A stretch of 64,000 nt of DNA from Brevibacillus fulvus (GTDB lineage: Bacteria > Bacillota > Bacilli > Brevibacillales > Brevibacillaceae): NCBI RefSeq assembly GCF_016908525.1, contig NZ_JAFBEB010000011.1:1-64000 (forward strand). Direction: 5' to 3'. Position numbers and translations under genes: made by a program. The notes beneath the pieces were generated by a model. That model worked only from the letters and a program-made list of their open reading frames with translations, was not told the DNA's origin and did no database searches. Of the stretch, positions 7,528-15,452 are shown piece by piece. Every line of letters begins with the position of its first letter. Position 1 is the first letter of the stretch.

Positions 7528-9360
7528 ATGTGCGGAATCGTTGGATATATTGGGAATAAAAATGCGCAGGAGATCATTATCGAAGGCTTGCGGAAATTGG
7601 AATATCGCGGCTATGACTCGGCTGGCCTGGCTGTTTTGACCGAACAGGGCTTGTCTTTGGATAAAAAACAAGGCCGATTAGCCAATCTGGAAGAGCTTTT
7701 GGCCGCACAGCCGCTGAAAGGTCATGTCGGGATTGGACATACCCGCTGGGCTACGCACGGCCGTCCGTCTGATCTGAATGCGCATCCTCATACAGATGCA
7801 AAACGGAAGTTCGCCGTTGTGCACAACGGGATTATCGAAAACTTCCTGTCGATTAAAGAAGAGCTTGTGCAAAAAGGTTATACATTTGTTTCGGAAACAG
7901 ATACCGAAGTGATTGCCCATTTGCTCGATGACTTGTACGACGGCGATCTCGTCGCCACTGTGCAAAAGGCGGTCAAACGGATGCGCGGCGCCTATGCATT
8001 GGGCATTATGAGCGAACATGAACCGGACAAACTGATCGCCGTTCGTCTGGCCAGCCCGTTGATCGTCGGGGTCGGCGAAGGCGAAAGCTTTATCGGTTCG
8101 GATATCCCGGCTTTGCTGGAACATACGCGCGACGTCTATATCCTCAATGAAGGGGAAATGGCGGTTTTGACTCGTGACGGCGTCGAACTGTTTGACACCG
8201 AAACCGGCCAAAAACTGGAGCGGGACATTTTCCATGTCGATTGGGATTTGGTGCAAGCGGAAAAAGGCGGTTTCGATTCGTTCATGCTTAAAGAAATTTT
8301 TGAGCAGCCGCAAGCGATTCGCGACACGATCGGTTCCCGCATTGATCTCGATGAGAAAAAAGTCGTTTTGCCGGAACTGAAAATGAGCGATGCGCAATTG
8401 GCCAGCTACGACCGGATTTACATTATCGCTTGCGGTACGTCCATGCACGCTGGTTTGGTCGGCAAAGATGTGATCGAGAAACTGACCCGTATCCCGGTGG
8501 AAGTGGCTGTCGCGTCCGAATTCCGCTATCGCGACCCGATTTATACGGATAAAACGTTGATGATTGTGATCAGCCAATCGGGTGAAACCGCCGATACACT
8601 GGCTGCATTGCGTGAAGCGAAGAAAAGCGGCGTCACCGTCATGGCGATCACCAATGTGGTCGGCAGCTCGGTTGCCCGCGAAGCCGATGAAGTGCTCTTT
8701 ACCTGGGCCGGTCCGGAAGTAGCGGTTGCCTCGACCAAAGCGTATACCTCACAGGTAGCGGCGTTGTATATGTTTGCCCTTTACCTGTCACAGATCAAAG
8801 GAACGCAGTCGGCTGAACAAATCGCTGAAATTGTGGATCACTTGCTGGAACTGCCGGGGCAAATCAGCCAGATTCTCGCTGATGCGGACCATGTCCGCCA
8901 ATACGCAGAGCGGATCAAAGATGTGACCAGCTTGTTCTTCATCGGTCGTTCGCTCGACTACGCGGTATCGCTGGAAGGCTCGTTGAAATTGAAGGAGATC
9001 TCCTACATTCATTCCGAAGCGTACGCAGCAGGCGAGCTGAAACACGGAACATTGGCCTTGATTGAAGAGGATGTGCCGGTGATCGCCTTGGCGACCCAGC
9101 CGGATATTTATGAAAAAATGGTCAGCAATATTGTAGAAGTCAAAGCGCGTGGCGCACATGTCCTCGGCTTTGCTTTCGCAGGCGACAACGATTTGATCAA
9201 AACGGTCGATCAAGTCGTGTACGTTCCGAAAACGTTGCCTTTGCTGGCTCCGATTCTTACCGTCATTCCATTGCAACTATTGGCTTACTACACCTCGGCG
9301 GCAAGAGGTTTGGATGTTGACAAACCGCGCAACCTTGCGAAGAGCGTGACAGTTGAGTAA
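7528..9360 (+). CDS. glmS: Glutamine-fructose-6-phosphate aminotransferase (isomerizing)
   Basis: Makes glucosamine-6-phosphate from fructose-6-phosphate and glutamine, the committed step of amino-sugar synthesis. The 610 residues start MCGIVGYIG, with Cys2 as glutaminase nucleophile, followed by two SIS sugar-isomerase domains (GTSMHAG, then SQSGETADT and the second repeat) and the invariant C-terminal PRNLAKSVTVE. The start is fixed by the need to expose Cys2; the upstream in-frame codons are leader. The 3' end is the target recognised by TnsD-type proteins of Tn7-like elements, and such element ends lie just downstream. Confidence 0.97.
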   Translation: MCGIVGYIGNKNAQEIIIEGLRKLEYRGYDSAGLAVLTEQGLSLDKKQGRLANLEELLAAQPLKGHVGIGHTRWATHGRPSDLNAHPHTDAKRKFAVVHNGIIENFLSIKEELVQKGYTFVSETDTEVIAHLLDDLYDGDLVATVQKAVKRMRGAYALGIMSEHEPDKLIAVRLASPLIVGVGEGESFIGSDIPALLEHTRDVYILNEGEMAVLTRDGVELFDTETGQKLERDIFHVDWDLVQAEKGGFDSFMLKEIFEQPQAIRDTIGSRIDLDEKKVVLPELKMSDAQLASYDRIYIIACGTSMHAGLVGKDVIEKLTRIPVEVAVASEFRYRDPIYTDKTLMIVISQSGETADTLAALREAKKSGVTVMAITNVVGSSVAREADEVLFTWAGPEVAVASTKAYTSQVAALYMFALYLSQIKGTQSAEQIAEIVDHLLELPGQISQILADADHVRQYAERIKDVTSLFFIGRSLDYAVSLEGSLKLKEISYIHSEAYAAGELKHGTLALIEEDVPVIALATQPDIYEKMVSNIVEVKARGAHVLGFAFAGDNDLIKTVDQVVYVPKTLPLLAPILTVIPLQLLAYYTSAARGLDVDKPRNLAKSVTVE

Positions 9361-9373
9361 AGAGAAGGAAGTT

Positions 9374-9399
9374 TGTCCAGAGAAATAAAGTTATAGACT
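9374..9399 (+). mobile_element. Degenerate Tn7-like right end, copy A
   Basis: TGTCCAGAGA followed by AATAAAGTTATAGACT. The layout (terminal TGT, short gap, AATAAAG-type TnsB-like site) follows the right end of Tn7 and starts 13 bp after the glmS stop codon. Only one site is left. Its terminus shares TGTnCAGAG with copy B at 9524. No transposase gene is nearby. Confidence 0.6.
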
Positions 9400-9426
9400 A
9401 TAAATTAACGGTCAATACGTTTCGTG

Positions 9427-9522
9427 TGGTACTTGTGAGTGGAACCATCACGACGCTACCAATCAGAAATAGTTGTTTATCGAGCTACCTACGGTTAGGT
9501 AGCTCTTTTTTCTTTTTCATAA
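9427..9522 (+). repeat. 96-bp structured direct repeat, copy 1
   Basis: It matches 11412-11507 at 89 of 96 positions. It contains an outer GGTA/TACC stem (9428-9431 with 9457-9460), an inner stem (9435-9442 with 9445-9451, one bulge) and a closing intrinsic terminator (GAGCTACCT/AGGTAGCTC, 9482-9505, then TTTTTT). The differences between copies fall in loops, linkers, a bulge or a G-U compatible position. This suggests a structured RNA or a leader with terminator. It may serve as the glmS terminator. Confidence 0.7.
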
Positions 9523-9523
9523 T

Positions 9524-9590
9524 TGTACAGAGCTAATAAAGTTTTAGACTGATGAATAAAGTTCTAGACTGGATAATAAAGTACTAGACT
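9524..9590 (+). mobile_element. Tn7-like right end, copy B, with three tandem TnsB-like sites
   Basis: TGT at 9524, eight bases, then three 20-bp units ending at 9550, 9570 and 9590, each with AATAAAGTnnTAGACT. Tn7's right end has terminal TGT, eight bases and abutting AATAAAGTCTTAAACT-type sites, and it faces glmS, as here. The opposite (left) end and all tns genes are missing from the window, so this is a relic or an end depending on proteins encoded elsewhere. Confidence 0.7.
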
Positions 9591-9814
9591 GGGGGCGTTA
9601 AACTGACGGGCAGTTTTCGTTGAAGATCGACTGTTTAACTTGTATTCAACAATTGGTCTAGATTCGCTAATAAAGCAAATGGATATTTGTGTTAAAATAA
9701 ATGGAAATAAATACGGGCAAATGAGAGAGATCAATCTCTTGATTTTCTAGTGCGAACAATTCTATGAAAATAATTCTAAACATTAGGAACTAGAGGTGTA
9801 GAAAAGGAACAAAC

Positions 9815-10636
9815 ATGAAAGATGTTTTTACAATTGGGGAAGTATCACGACTGTTCCGGATAAAAAGCAGTGCGCTTCGTTACTATTGCGACATTGGCTT
9901 ACTGACACCGACTTATGTAGATCCTGAAACCGGCTATCGGTACTTTTCAACAGCCCATTTTGAACGGCTCAATACAATTAAATATTTACAGACACTTGGG
10001 CTGTCACTGCAAGAAATTCAAACCTTTGTCGACAATCGTGATCCGGTTTATTTACTGGACCAACTACATGCTCAACGTGAAATTACACAGCAAAAAATTA
10101 AAGAACTACAAGAAATTGAACAAAAAATAAATAATCGTATACAACAAATTGAAGATGCTCTTACACCACATGTTATTGGAGTCATTCAAGAGCAAGTTTT
10201 CCCAACACGAGAAATCGTGGTGTTACGCCAAACTATTCCAAGTGGGGCCGATTTAGAACTCTTCATCCGCAACCTTGAAAATAGCTCGAAATTACAATCG
10301 GCGGTTTTTTTGGGGAAAATCGGTATATCGATTGCGAAGCACAAAATAGAGAAGTGTCAATTTGATTTGTATGATGCCATCTTTTTATTATTGGAAAATG
10401 AGGCTGTAGAAGAATCGGTACAAGAGGAATTACCAGAAGGTCTTTATGTCACGTTGCGCTTTCAAGGAACACATGTGAATGCCAGTAAGTATTATGAACA
10501 GCTTTTACAGTATATAAAACAAAAACACTATGAAATCACAGGCGACTCTGTTGAAGTGACGTATATTGATTATGGGTTATCGAATAATACGAACGAGTTT
10601 GTCACTGAAATCCAAATTCCTGTCAAGACTTCTTGA
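9815..10636 (+). CDS. MerR family regulator with GyrI-like effector domain
   Basis: DNA-binding regulator of 273 residues. The winged helix-turn-helix (residues 5-70, FTIGEVSRLFRIKSSALRYY, then DPETGYRYFS) is followed by a coiled coil (about 80-120) and a C-terminal region of about 150 residues that resembles the ligand-binding domains of BmrR-type multidrug regulators. It is AT-rich compared with glmS and the genes at 11600 onward, which fits transfer with the adjacent Tn7-like end. It is followed 53 bp later by a DUF554 gene, its likely target. The inducer is unknown. Confidence 0.8.
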   Translation: MKDVFTIGEVSRLFRIKSSALRYYCDIGLLTPTYVDPETGYRYFSTAHFERLNTIKYLQTLGLSLQEIQTFVDNRDPVYLLDQLHAQREITQQKIKELQEIEQKINNRIQQIEDALTPHVIGVIQEQVFPTREIVVLRQTIPSGADLELFIRNLENSSKLQSAVFLGKIGISIAKHKIEKCQFDLYDAIFLLLENEAVEESVQEELPEGLYVTLRFQGTHVNASKYYEQLLQYIKQKHYEITGDSVEVTYIDYGLSNNTNEFVTEIQIPVKTS

Positions 10637-10689
10637 CCTTCAAGTTACTTGAAAGTTTATGATAAGCACAGAGGAGGTGAGGTGACAAC

Positions 10690-11370
10690 ATGATTGGTAC
10701 AATTGTGAATACAATCGCTATTATAATCGGCAGTGCAGTTGGTGGCTTTTTAAAAAAGGGAATCAAAGACGAGTACCAATCCGCTTTATTTACAGCAATG
10801 GGATTTGCAGCTGTTGCGCTTGGCATCAACGCTGTTGTGCAAAATATGCCAAATAGTGAATACCCTGTATTATTCATCGTAAGTTTAGCGATTGGAGGAT
10901 TAGTAGGAACTATTCTCGATATCGATGCACAATTTCAAAAGCTTGTTAATCGATTTTCGCAAACTGATTTAAGTAAAGGCTTATCAACTGGGATTTTACT
11001 ATTTTGTATTGGTACTCTGTCTATTTTAGGTCCTATACAAGGTGCGTTATATAATAATCATACTTATTTATTTACCAATGCCACATTAGATTTGGTGACA
11101 TCGATGGCGTTAGCAGCGACATATGGTTTTGGGATCGTATTTGCTGCTGTCGTGTTGTTTGTTTGGCAAACATCAATTTACTTATGCGCCCAATACTTGG
11201 AACCATTTCTAACGGATGCGTTAATGACGGAAATATCGATTGTTGGAGGAATTTTAATCTTCAGTTCAGGTTTATCGATTTTAGGGATTAAAGAAACGAA
11301 ATCGTTAAATATGTTGCCAGCGCTCTTTATACCTGTACTTTGGTTTGCCGGATTGGCTTTATTTTCTTAA
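10690..11370 (+). CDS. DUF554 family membrane protein (YdfK/YqgA-like)
   Basis: Integral membrane protein of 226 residues starting MIGTIVNTIAIIIGSAVGGFLKK. About six or seven hydrophobic helices and the glycine-rich N terminus are typical of DUF554. The function of the family is unknown; a transporter-like role is only a guess. The ribosome binding site AGAGGAGGTGAGG is strong. It pairs with the MerR gene upstream as a probable two-gene cargo unit between the two 96-bp repeats, and shares its AT-rich composition. Confidence 0.85.
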   Translation: MIGTIVNTIAIIIGSAVGGFLKKGIKDEYQSALFTAMGFAAVALGINAVVQNMPNSEYPVLFIVSLAIGGLVGTILDIDAQFQKLVNRFSQTDLSKGLSTGILLFCIGTLSILGPIQGALYNNHTYLFTNATLDLVTSMALAATYGFGIVFAAVVLFVWQTSIYLCAQYLEPFLTDALMTEISIVGGILIFSSGLSILGIKETKSLNMLPALFIPVLWFAGLALFS

Positions 11371-11411
11371 AAGAAAGTTATTAAGCAAGCTTATTTTCAA
11401 TATTTTTCATA

Positions 11412-11507
11412 TGGTACTTGTGAATGGAACCATCGCGACGCTACCAGTTAGAAATAGGTGTTTATCGAGCTACCTGCGGTTAGGTAGCTCTTTTTTCTTT
11501 ATCATAA
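11412..11507 (+). repeat. 96-bp structured direct repeat, copy 2
   Basis: Second copy of the 9427-9522 repeat, same orientation, 42 bp after the DUF554 stop. It again ends in the GAGCTACCT/AGGTAGCTC hairpin and T run and may serve as terminator of the MerR-DUF554 unit. What follows it (CGAGCCTTCTCGG) differs from what follows copy 1, so the similarity stops abruptly after CATAA in both. Confidence 0.7.
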
Positions 11508-11602
11508 CGAGCCTTCTCGGTTGACTATGCGATGGGAAAAGGAGGACAGTCGCGAGCCTTTTGCTTTTGCTGCCACCCACGCTGCTTGGCAAAGAGTGGT
11601 CT

Positions 11603-12523
11603 TCAGTCCCTTGTTTCCGCTTCGTGTAGTGCGCTGCGCAGCCGGCGAACGTCCCGGACTGGCGGCTGCCCAAACATCCGCGCATATTCCCGGCTAAAAT
11701 GCGAAGGGCTTTCGTATCCAACCTGAAAAGCAGCTTCGGCCGCATCGATCGATTCCGAGAACAGCAGCCGACGTGCCTCTTGCAATCGGATCTGTTTTTG
11801 ATACTGGATCGGACTCATCCCCGTGACTTTCTTAAAATATTCGTACAAAGACGAGGTGCTCATGCGAGCTTCTGCGGCCAATTCATCAACGCGCAATGGC
11901 AGAGCAAAGTCGCGGTTAAGCTTCTCGACGACCCCCGCAATTCGCTGCGCATGACTTCCTATGACTGCAATTTGCTTCAAGGAAGAGTTATTTTCTTTTT
12001 GAATCACTCGGTAAATAATTTCCCGCATGACAGAATGCGCGAGCACCGAGATATCCTGTGGCGTTTCGACCAGTTTCACCAACCGCAGAACTGCATCCAG
12101 GAGCATATCATCGATGTGGCTTACCTTTAGACCCCGGCAGGTCTCATTTCCGGCTCTTATCGAATCTCCGGCAGCCTGAATGACGTCAAGAATCTGGTTC
12201 GTATCGAAATGGATTTGCACACTTAAATACGGTGTTTCACTCGACGCTTCCATCACCTGTCCAGTAATCGGCAAATGTACAGAAGCTGTTATAAAGCTGC
12301 TTGGGTCATACTGGTACATCTCCTTCCCCAGCATGACCACCTTGGAACCTTGGGCCACGACACAAAGGGAAGGTTCGTAGACAGAATAAACGGGCTCGGA
12401 CGGCCGGGAAGCACGAATCAAGCGCAACCCGGGAACTTGCGTGTCATGCGTTCCGTCTTCCGGTGCGGATTTTTCGATGATCCGCAGCAGTTCCTTTCTT
12501 TTTTTCTCGAACCATTCATCCAT
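11603..12523 (-). CDS. AraC family transcriptional regulator
   Basis: Activator-type protein of 306 residues. The N-terminal part (about 1-190, with VYEPSLCVVAQGSK and ASVHLPITGQV) matches the AraC_N cupin-like domain. Two C-terminal helix-turn-helices follow (VDELAAEARMSTSSLYEYFKK, then AAFQVGYESPSHFSREYARMFG). The ATG at 12523 is chosen for its GGGGAGG. An ATG 23 codons upstream lacks a binding site. It is divergent from the Atu4866-like gene and SDR at 12722-13791, which are probable targets. AraC_N regulators often sit beside such small redox gene pairs. Confidence 0.87.
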   Translation of the reverse strand: MDEWFEKKRKELLRIIEKSAPEDGTHDTQVPGLRLIRASRPSEPVYSVYEPSLCVVAQGSKVVMLGKEMYQYDPSSFITASVHLPITGQVMEASSETPYLSVQIHFDTNQILDVIQAAGDSIRAGNETCRGLKVSHIDDMLLDAVLRLVKLVETPQDISVLAHSVMREIIYRVIQKENNSSLKQIAVIGSHAQRIAGVVEKLNRDFALPLRVDELAAEARMSTSSLYEYFKKVTGMSPIQYQKQIRLQEARRLLFSESIDAAEAAFQVGYESPSHFSREYARMFGQPPVRDVRRLRSALHEAETRD

Positions 12524-12721
12524 TTGTTTCCTCCCCTTATCCGCATTATTTACGTTATTTACCACTTTATCTTCTTCTGGAGGATTAGGCAATCATTATG
12601 TATGATCCAGCTACCGCCATGCTCTTCGAAGAAGCGATAATAAACATACGGTACGGAAATCCTGGAAACGATGACAAGGCAGACTGAAGTCCAGGATACG
12701 AAAACGAAAGGGGAATTATCA

Positions 12722-12976
12722 ATGAGTAAACCAAACGAACAATCCCATCCCTATGTTGGCATGTGGGTGATAAAAGACGGTTATATCCGACACGAACTGC
12801 TGCCGAACGGCCGGTATGACGAAGCGCGCGGAAATCGGAAAAGTGCTTATCAAGGCCGGTATACGATTATAGGCGACCATATCGAGTACGTAGATGATAC
12901 AGGCTTTAAGGCAGACGGCGATTTCCGCAACTCGGTGCTCTACCACGCCGGCATGGTTCTCTATCGTGAAAAATAG
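12722..12976 (+). CDS. Atu4866-like small protein
   Basis: Eighty-four residues. HPYVGMWV, then GYIRHELLPNGRYDEARG and SAYQGRYTIIGDHIEYVDDTGF follow the Atu4866 family closely, a small beta-rich fold of unknown function. AAAGGGGAATTATCA precedes the ATG. An in-frame upstream ATG at 12671 is ignored for lack of a binding site. It is 77 bp before an SDR gene on the same strand and divergent from an AraC regulator, which suggests a small oxidoreductase-linked operon. Confidence 0.8.
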   Translation: MSKPNEQSHPYVGMWVIKDGYIRHELLPNGRYDEARGNRKSAYQGRYTIIGDHIEYVDDTGFKADGDFRNSVLYHAGMVLYREK

Positions 12977-13053
12977 CGGGAGATGCGCCGGTTTTTCCCT
13001 GTGATTTGTTCGATTCGAGCCATTGGATATTGAGAGAAAAAGGAGAAATGTTA

Positions 13054-13791
13054 ATGTCTGAAATCAATGGAAAGGTTGTCGTTATTACAGGAGCAAGCAG
13101 CGGAATCGGTGAAGCGACGGCGAAGCTTCTTGCCAGCCGCGGCGCCCTTGTCGTCATGGGGGCAAGACGTGTGGAAAGGTTGGAAGCACTGGCTTCCCTT
13201 ATTGAGGCAGAAGGAGGATGCGCATTATATCAACAGCTGGACGTGACGAATATCGATCAAATGCAGTCCATCATCCGCTTGGCGCAGAGCCGGTTCGGAC
13301 GAGTCGATGTCATTGTGAACAACGCCGGCGTAATGCCTCTCTCTCCCTTGGAAGCCTTGAAAATTGATGAATGGAATCGGATGATCGACGTTAATATCCG
13401 CGGGGTTTTGCATGGCATTGCTGCAAGTCTTCCTGTTATGAAGGAGCAGCAATCCGGCCACGTGATTAACCTGGCTTCCATTGGTGCCTATGCGGTTTCA
13501 CCGACTGCAGCAGTATACTGCGCAACGAAATACGCCGTTCGAGCCATCACGGAAGGTTTGCGCCAGGAAGTTGGTTCAGACATCCGGGTAACGCTCATTT
13601 CGCCCGGTGTAACGCAGTCCGAGCTTGCTGAGAGCATTTCGGATGATGAGGCCAGGGAACTGATGAGGACGTACCGGCGCCACGCTCTTCCTGCTTCCGC
13701 TATTGCCCGAGCCATCGCCTATGCGATCGAACAGCCGGCTGAAGTTGACGTAAACGAGCTGGTCGTTCGGCCTACAGCCCAGCTTTCGTAA
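13054..13791 (+). CDS. Short-chain dehydrogenase/reductase
   Basis: NAD(P)-dependent oxidoreductase of 245 residues. It shows the cofactor motif TGASSGIG (12-19), NNAG (89-92) and the catalytic triad Ser142, Tyr155, Lys159 (VYCATK). GARR after the second strand suggests NADPH preference. The substrate is not predictable. The ATG at 13054 is chosen because AGGAG at 13041 is 8 bp away; ATG 13048 is too close. Its partner upstream is the Atu4866-like gene. Confidence 0.9.
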   Translation: MSEINGKVVVITGASSGIGEATAKLLASRGALVVMGARRVERLEALASLIEAEGGCALYQQLDVTNIDQMQSIIRLAQSRFGRVDVIVNNAGVMPLSPLEALKIDEWNRMIDVNIRGVLHGIAASLPVMKEQQSGHVINLASIGAYAVSPTAAVYCATKYAVRAITEGLRQEVGSDIRVTLISPGVTQSELAESISDDEARELMRTYRRHALPASAIARAIAYAIEQPAEVDVNELVVRPTAQLS

Positions 13792-13837
13792 CGTTGTGAA
13801 AAACTGTACGGAAGGCACAGATTTTACCCACTTAGAC

Positions 13838-13992
13838 TTGGTCTAAGGCAGACGCTGTTTTCATTACCTTTTGCCGGAGGACTCGATTATGTCGTAACCT
13901 TTTTGATCCTCTTCTCAATCGTCACGTTGGTCGAAAAAGTAATTATCGAATCTTTGACTCGCCTGCAAAGCGGACCGGGGAAACAGGCTTGA
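13838..13992 (+). pseudogene. Possible C-terminal remnant of a membrane permease
   Basis: An open frame without a start codon ends at the TGA of 13990-13992. It encodes a hydrophobic helix plus basic tail (AGGLDYVVTFLILFSIVTLV, then EKVIIESLTRL), much like the end of ABC transporter permeases of the nitrate/taurine type. No ribosome binding site, no N-terminal part and no partner ATPase is present. Low certainty: a chance hydrophobic frame is possible. Confidence 0.3.
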
Positions 13993-14018
13993 AAAAACTG
14001 TAGCGATGCAGTTTTTGC
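13990..14018. terminator. Bidirectional terminator
   Basis: AAAAACTG (13993-14000) and CAGTTTTT (14009-14016) pair around an eight-base loop, with A and T runs on both sides. It lies between convergent genes. Confidence 0.6.
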
Positions 14019-14076
14019 GCTGCCCCCGGTTAGGACACTTTGTGGGCTTGAATGAGCCATTTTTACCGGAAATGGG

Positions 14077-14838
14077 TTATTCAATCAAGTTTTTTGTGGC
14101 CTGATACATCTTTTCGGTGTATTCGTCAATTTCATCTCTTGACATGCGTAAGCGATTCACAGAAGAGCCATAGCCAATTTCCTGTTTCCCTTCTTGCAAC
14201 CCTGTAAAAATTCCATCGGCGAAGGCATCCAATGGTTCTCCCTGGGTATGTAAACCCGCTCCGCCCAAATCGGTATTCACTGCCGGAGGAGCAACTTCAA
14301 TGACTTCTACCGATGTTTCGGAGAGTTGGAGCCGCAGACTCATTGTAAAAGAATGAAACGCCGCTTTGGTTGCGGAATAAATCGGAGCGATCGCAAACGG
14401 GGTAAAAGCCAGCCCGGATGTCACGTTAATGATCGTCGCCGCTTCTTTTGTCGCAAGATAGGGTGCGAACAACATAGCAAGATGGAAAGGCGCCTCAATG
14501 TTGGTGGTAATTTCTTTATGGAAATAACCCCAATTGTTTTTCGCATCCGCTTTTAACACATGGAAGCGTTGCTGAATCCCCGCATTGTTCACTAACACAT
14601 TCACTTCCGGATAATTGGCTGTCACCCATTCAAACAAGGCGACCCGCTCGGATTCAATCGCCAGATCGCTTACACGGGTAATCAGGCTCGGAACCTTTTC
14701 TTTGGCATTTTGCAGCACTTCTTCACGTCTTCCACAAACAATTACTCTGTTTCCGGCCTTAATAAATCGTTCTGCAAAGGCCAATCCGATGCCGGAACCT
14801 CCGCCGGTAATAAGGATCGTATTTCCTGAAAGCTTCAT
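14077..14838 (-). CDS. SDR family oxidoreductase (DltE-like)
   Basis: A 253-residue short-chain dehydrogenase with TGGGSGIG (11-18), NNAG (84-87), Ser141, Tyr154 and Lys158 (YSATK). The pattern VAPPAVNTDLGG after the active site is typical of DltE/YvaG-like SDRs. CGRRE after beta-2 points to NADPH. It is the second gene after the MerR regulator (ending at 14939), 100 bp away on the same strand, so it is likely in the MerR-controlled unit. Confidence 0.88.
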   Translation of the reverse strand: MKLSGNTILITGGGSGIGLAFAERFIKAGNRVIVCGRREEVLQNAKEKVPSLITRVSDLAIESERVALFEWVTANYPEVNVLVNNAGIQQRFHVLKADAKNNWGYFHKEITTNIEAPFHLAMLFAPYLATKEAATIINVTSGLAFTPFAIAPIYSATKAAFHSFTMSLRLQLSETSVEVIEVAPPAVNTDLGGAGLHTQGEPLDAFADGIFTGLQEGKQEIGYGSSVNRLRMSRDEIDEYTEKMYQATKNLIE

Positions 14839-14938
14839 GATCGTTCCCCTTTTCCATGTTTTCTCCGCATGCGTGGCATGACTTTTTCTGTAACGGCATG
14901 ATGCCAGGAAACTCGCACAGGCAAAATGCCCAAGATGA

Positions 14939-15316
14939 TCATTCTTCTATTCTTCCCCGGGTACGTTCCAAATAACGGTTAATTTTTGCTTCGATCCCTT
15001 TCAAGGACTCTGTCATGACGGAAATTTCAGCGAGCACAGCTTGCTTGTGCCGGTTCATCATCTCAAGTCTTCGTTCAAGGGTGTTCTCGCCTTCGATCAC
15101 CCAGTCAACATATTGCTTTATACTGCTGATGGGCATGTGTGTGTGTTTTAAACAAATCACGATTTCCAGAAGGCTCATTTGATCTTCGGAAAATATCCGC
15201 CTTCCCGCTTCATCGCGCTCGATTAGGGGCATCAGTCCTTTCTTTTCGTAATAACGCAAGGTAGATTCCGAAATATTGAACTTGGCTGCAGCTTCGCTTA
15301 TGGAGCAATAGGTCAT
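14939..15316 (-). CDS. MerR family regulator (AdhR-like)
   Basis: A 125-residue regulator with a helix-turn-helix (SISEAAAKFNISESTLRYYE, then KKGLMPLIERDEAGRRIFSE), then a coiled coil for dimerisation. It has no large effector domain. It resembles short MerR proteins that sense aldehydes or redox stress and control alcohol dehydrogenase or SDR genes. The start at 15316 is chosen for GGAGG on the minus strand, 8 codons inside the longer frame. It lies between a zinc dehydrogenase and an SDR and is preceded by a perfect MerR-type promoter. Confidence 0.87.
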   Translation of the reverse strand: MTYCSISEAAAKFNISESTLRYYEKKGLMPLIERDEAGRRIFSEDQMSLLEIVICLKHTHMPISSIKQYVDWVIEGENTLERRLEMMNRHKQAVLAEISVMTESLKGIEAKINRYLERTRGRIEE

Positions 15317-15358
15317 CGGGAGGCCTCCAGATTTTGTCATTGATCGTCGACAGATACA

Positions 15359-15389
15359 ATGGTACGACTTAAACCATGGTTTAAGTCAA
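15359..15389 (-). promoter_or_regulatory. MerR-type promoter with operator palindrome
   Basis: On the minus strand TTGACT (15384-15389) and TACCAT (15359-15364) are separated by 19 bp, the overlong spacer that MerR proteins untwist. The spacer holds most of a perfect 22-bp palindrome (15366-15387, half-site GACTTAAACCA). It should drive the MerR gene and the SDR after it. Confidence 0.85.
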
Positions 15390-15452
15390 GAGGAAACGCA
15401 AAAAAGGCACACCATTGCAGGCGTGCCCTGAATATTTGATGCAAATATACGG

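Noticed and set aside
9427-9522. 96-bp repeat as insertion-sequence inverted repeat or simple target duplication
   Set aside because: The copies are direct, too long for a transposition duplication and contain conserved hairpins with a terminator.
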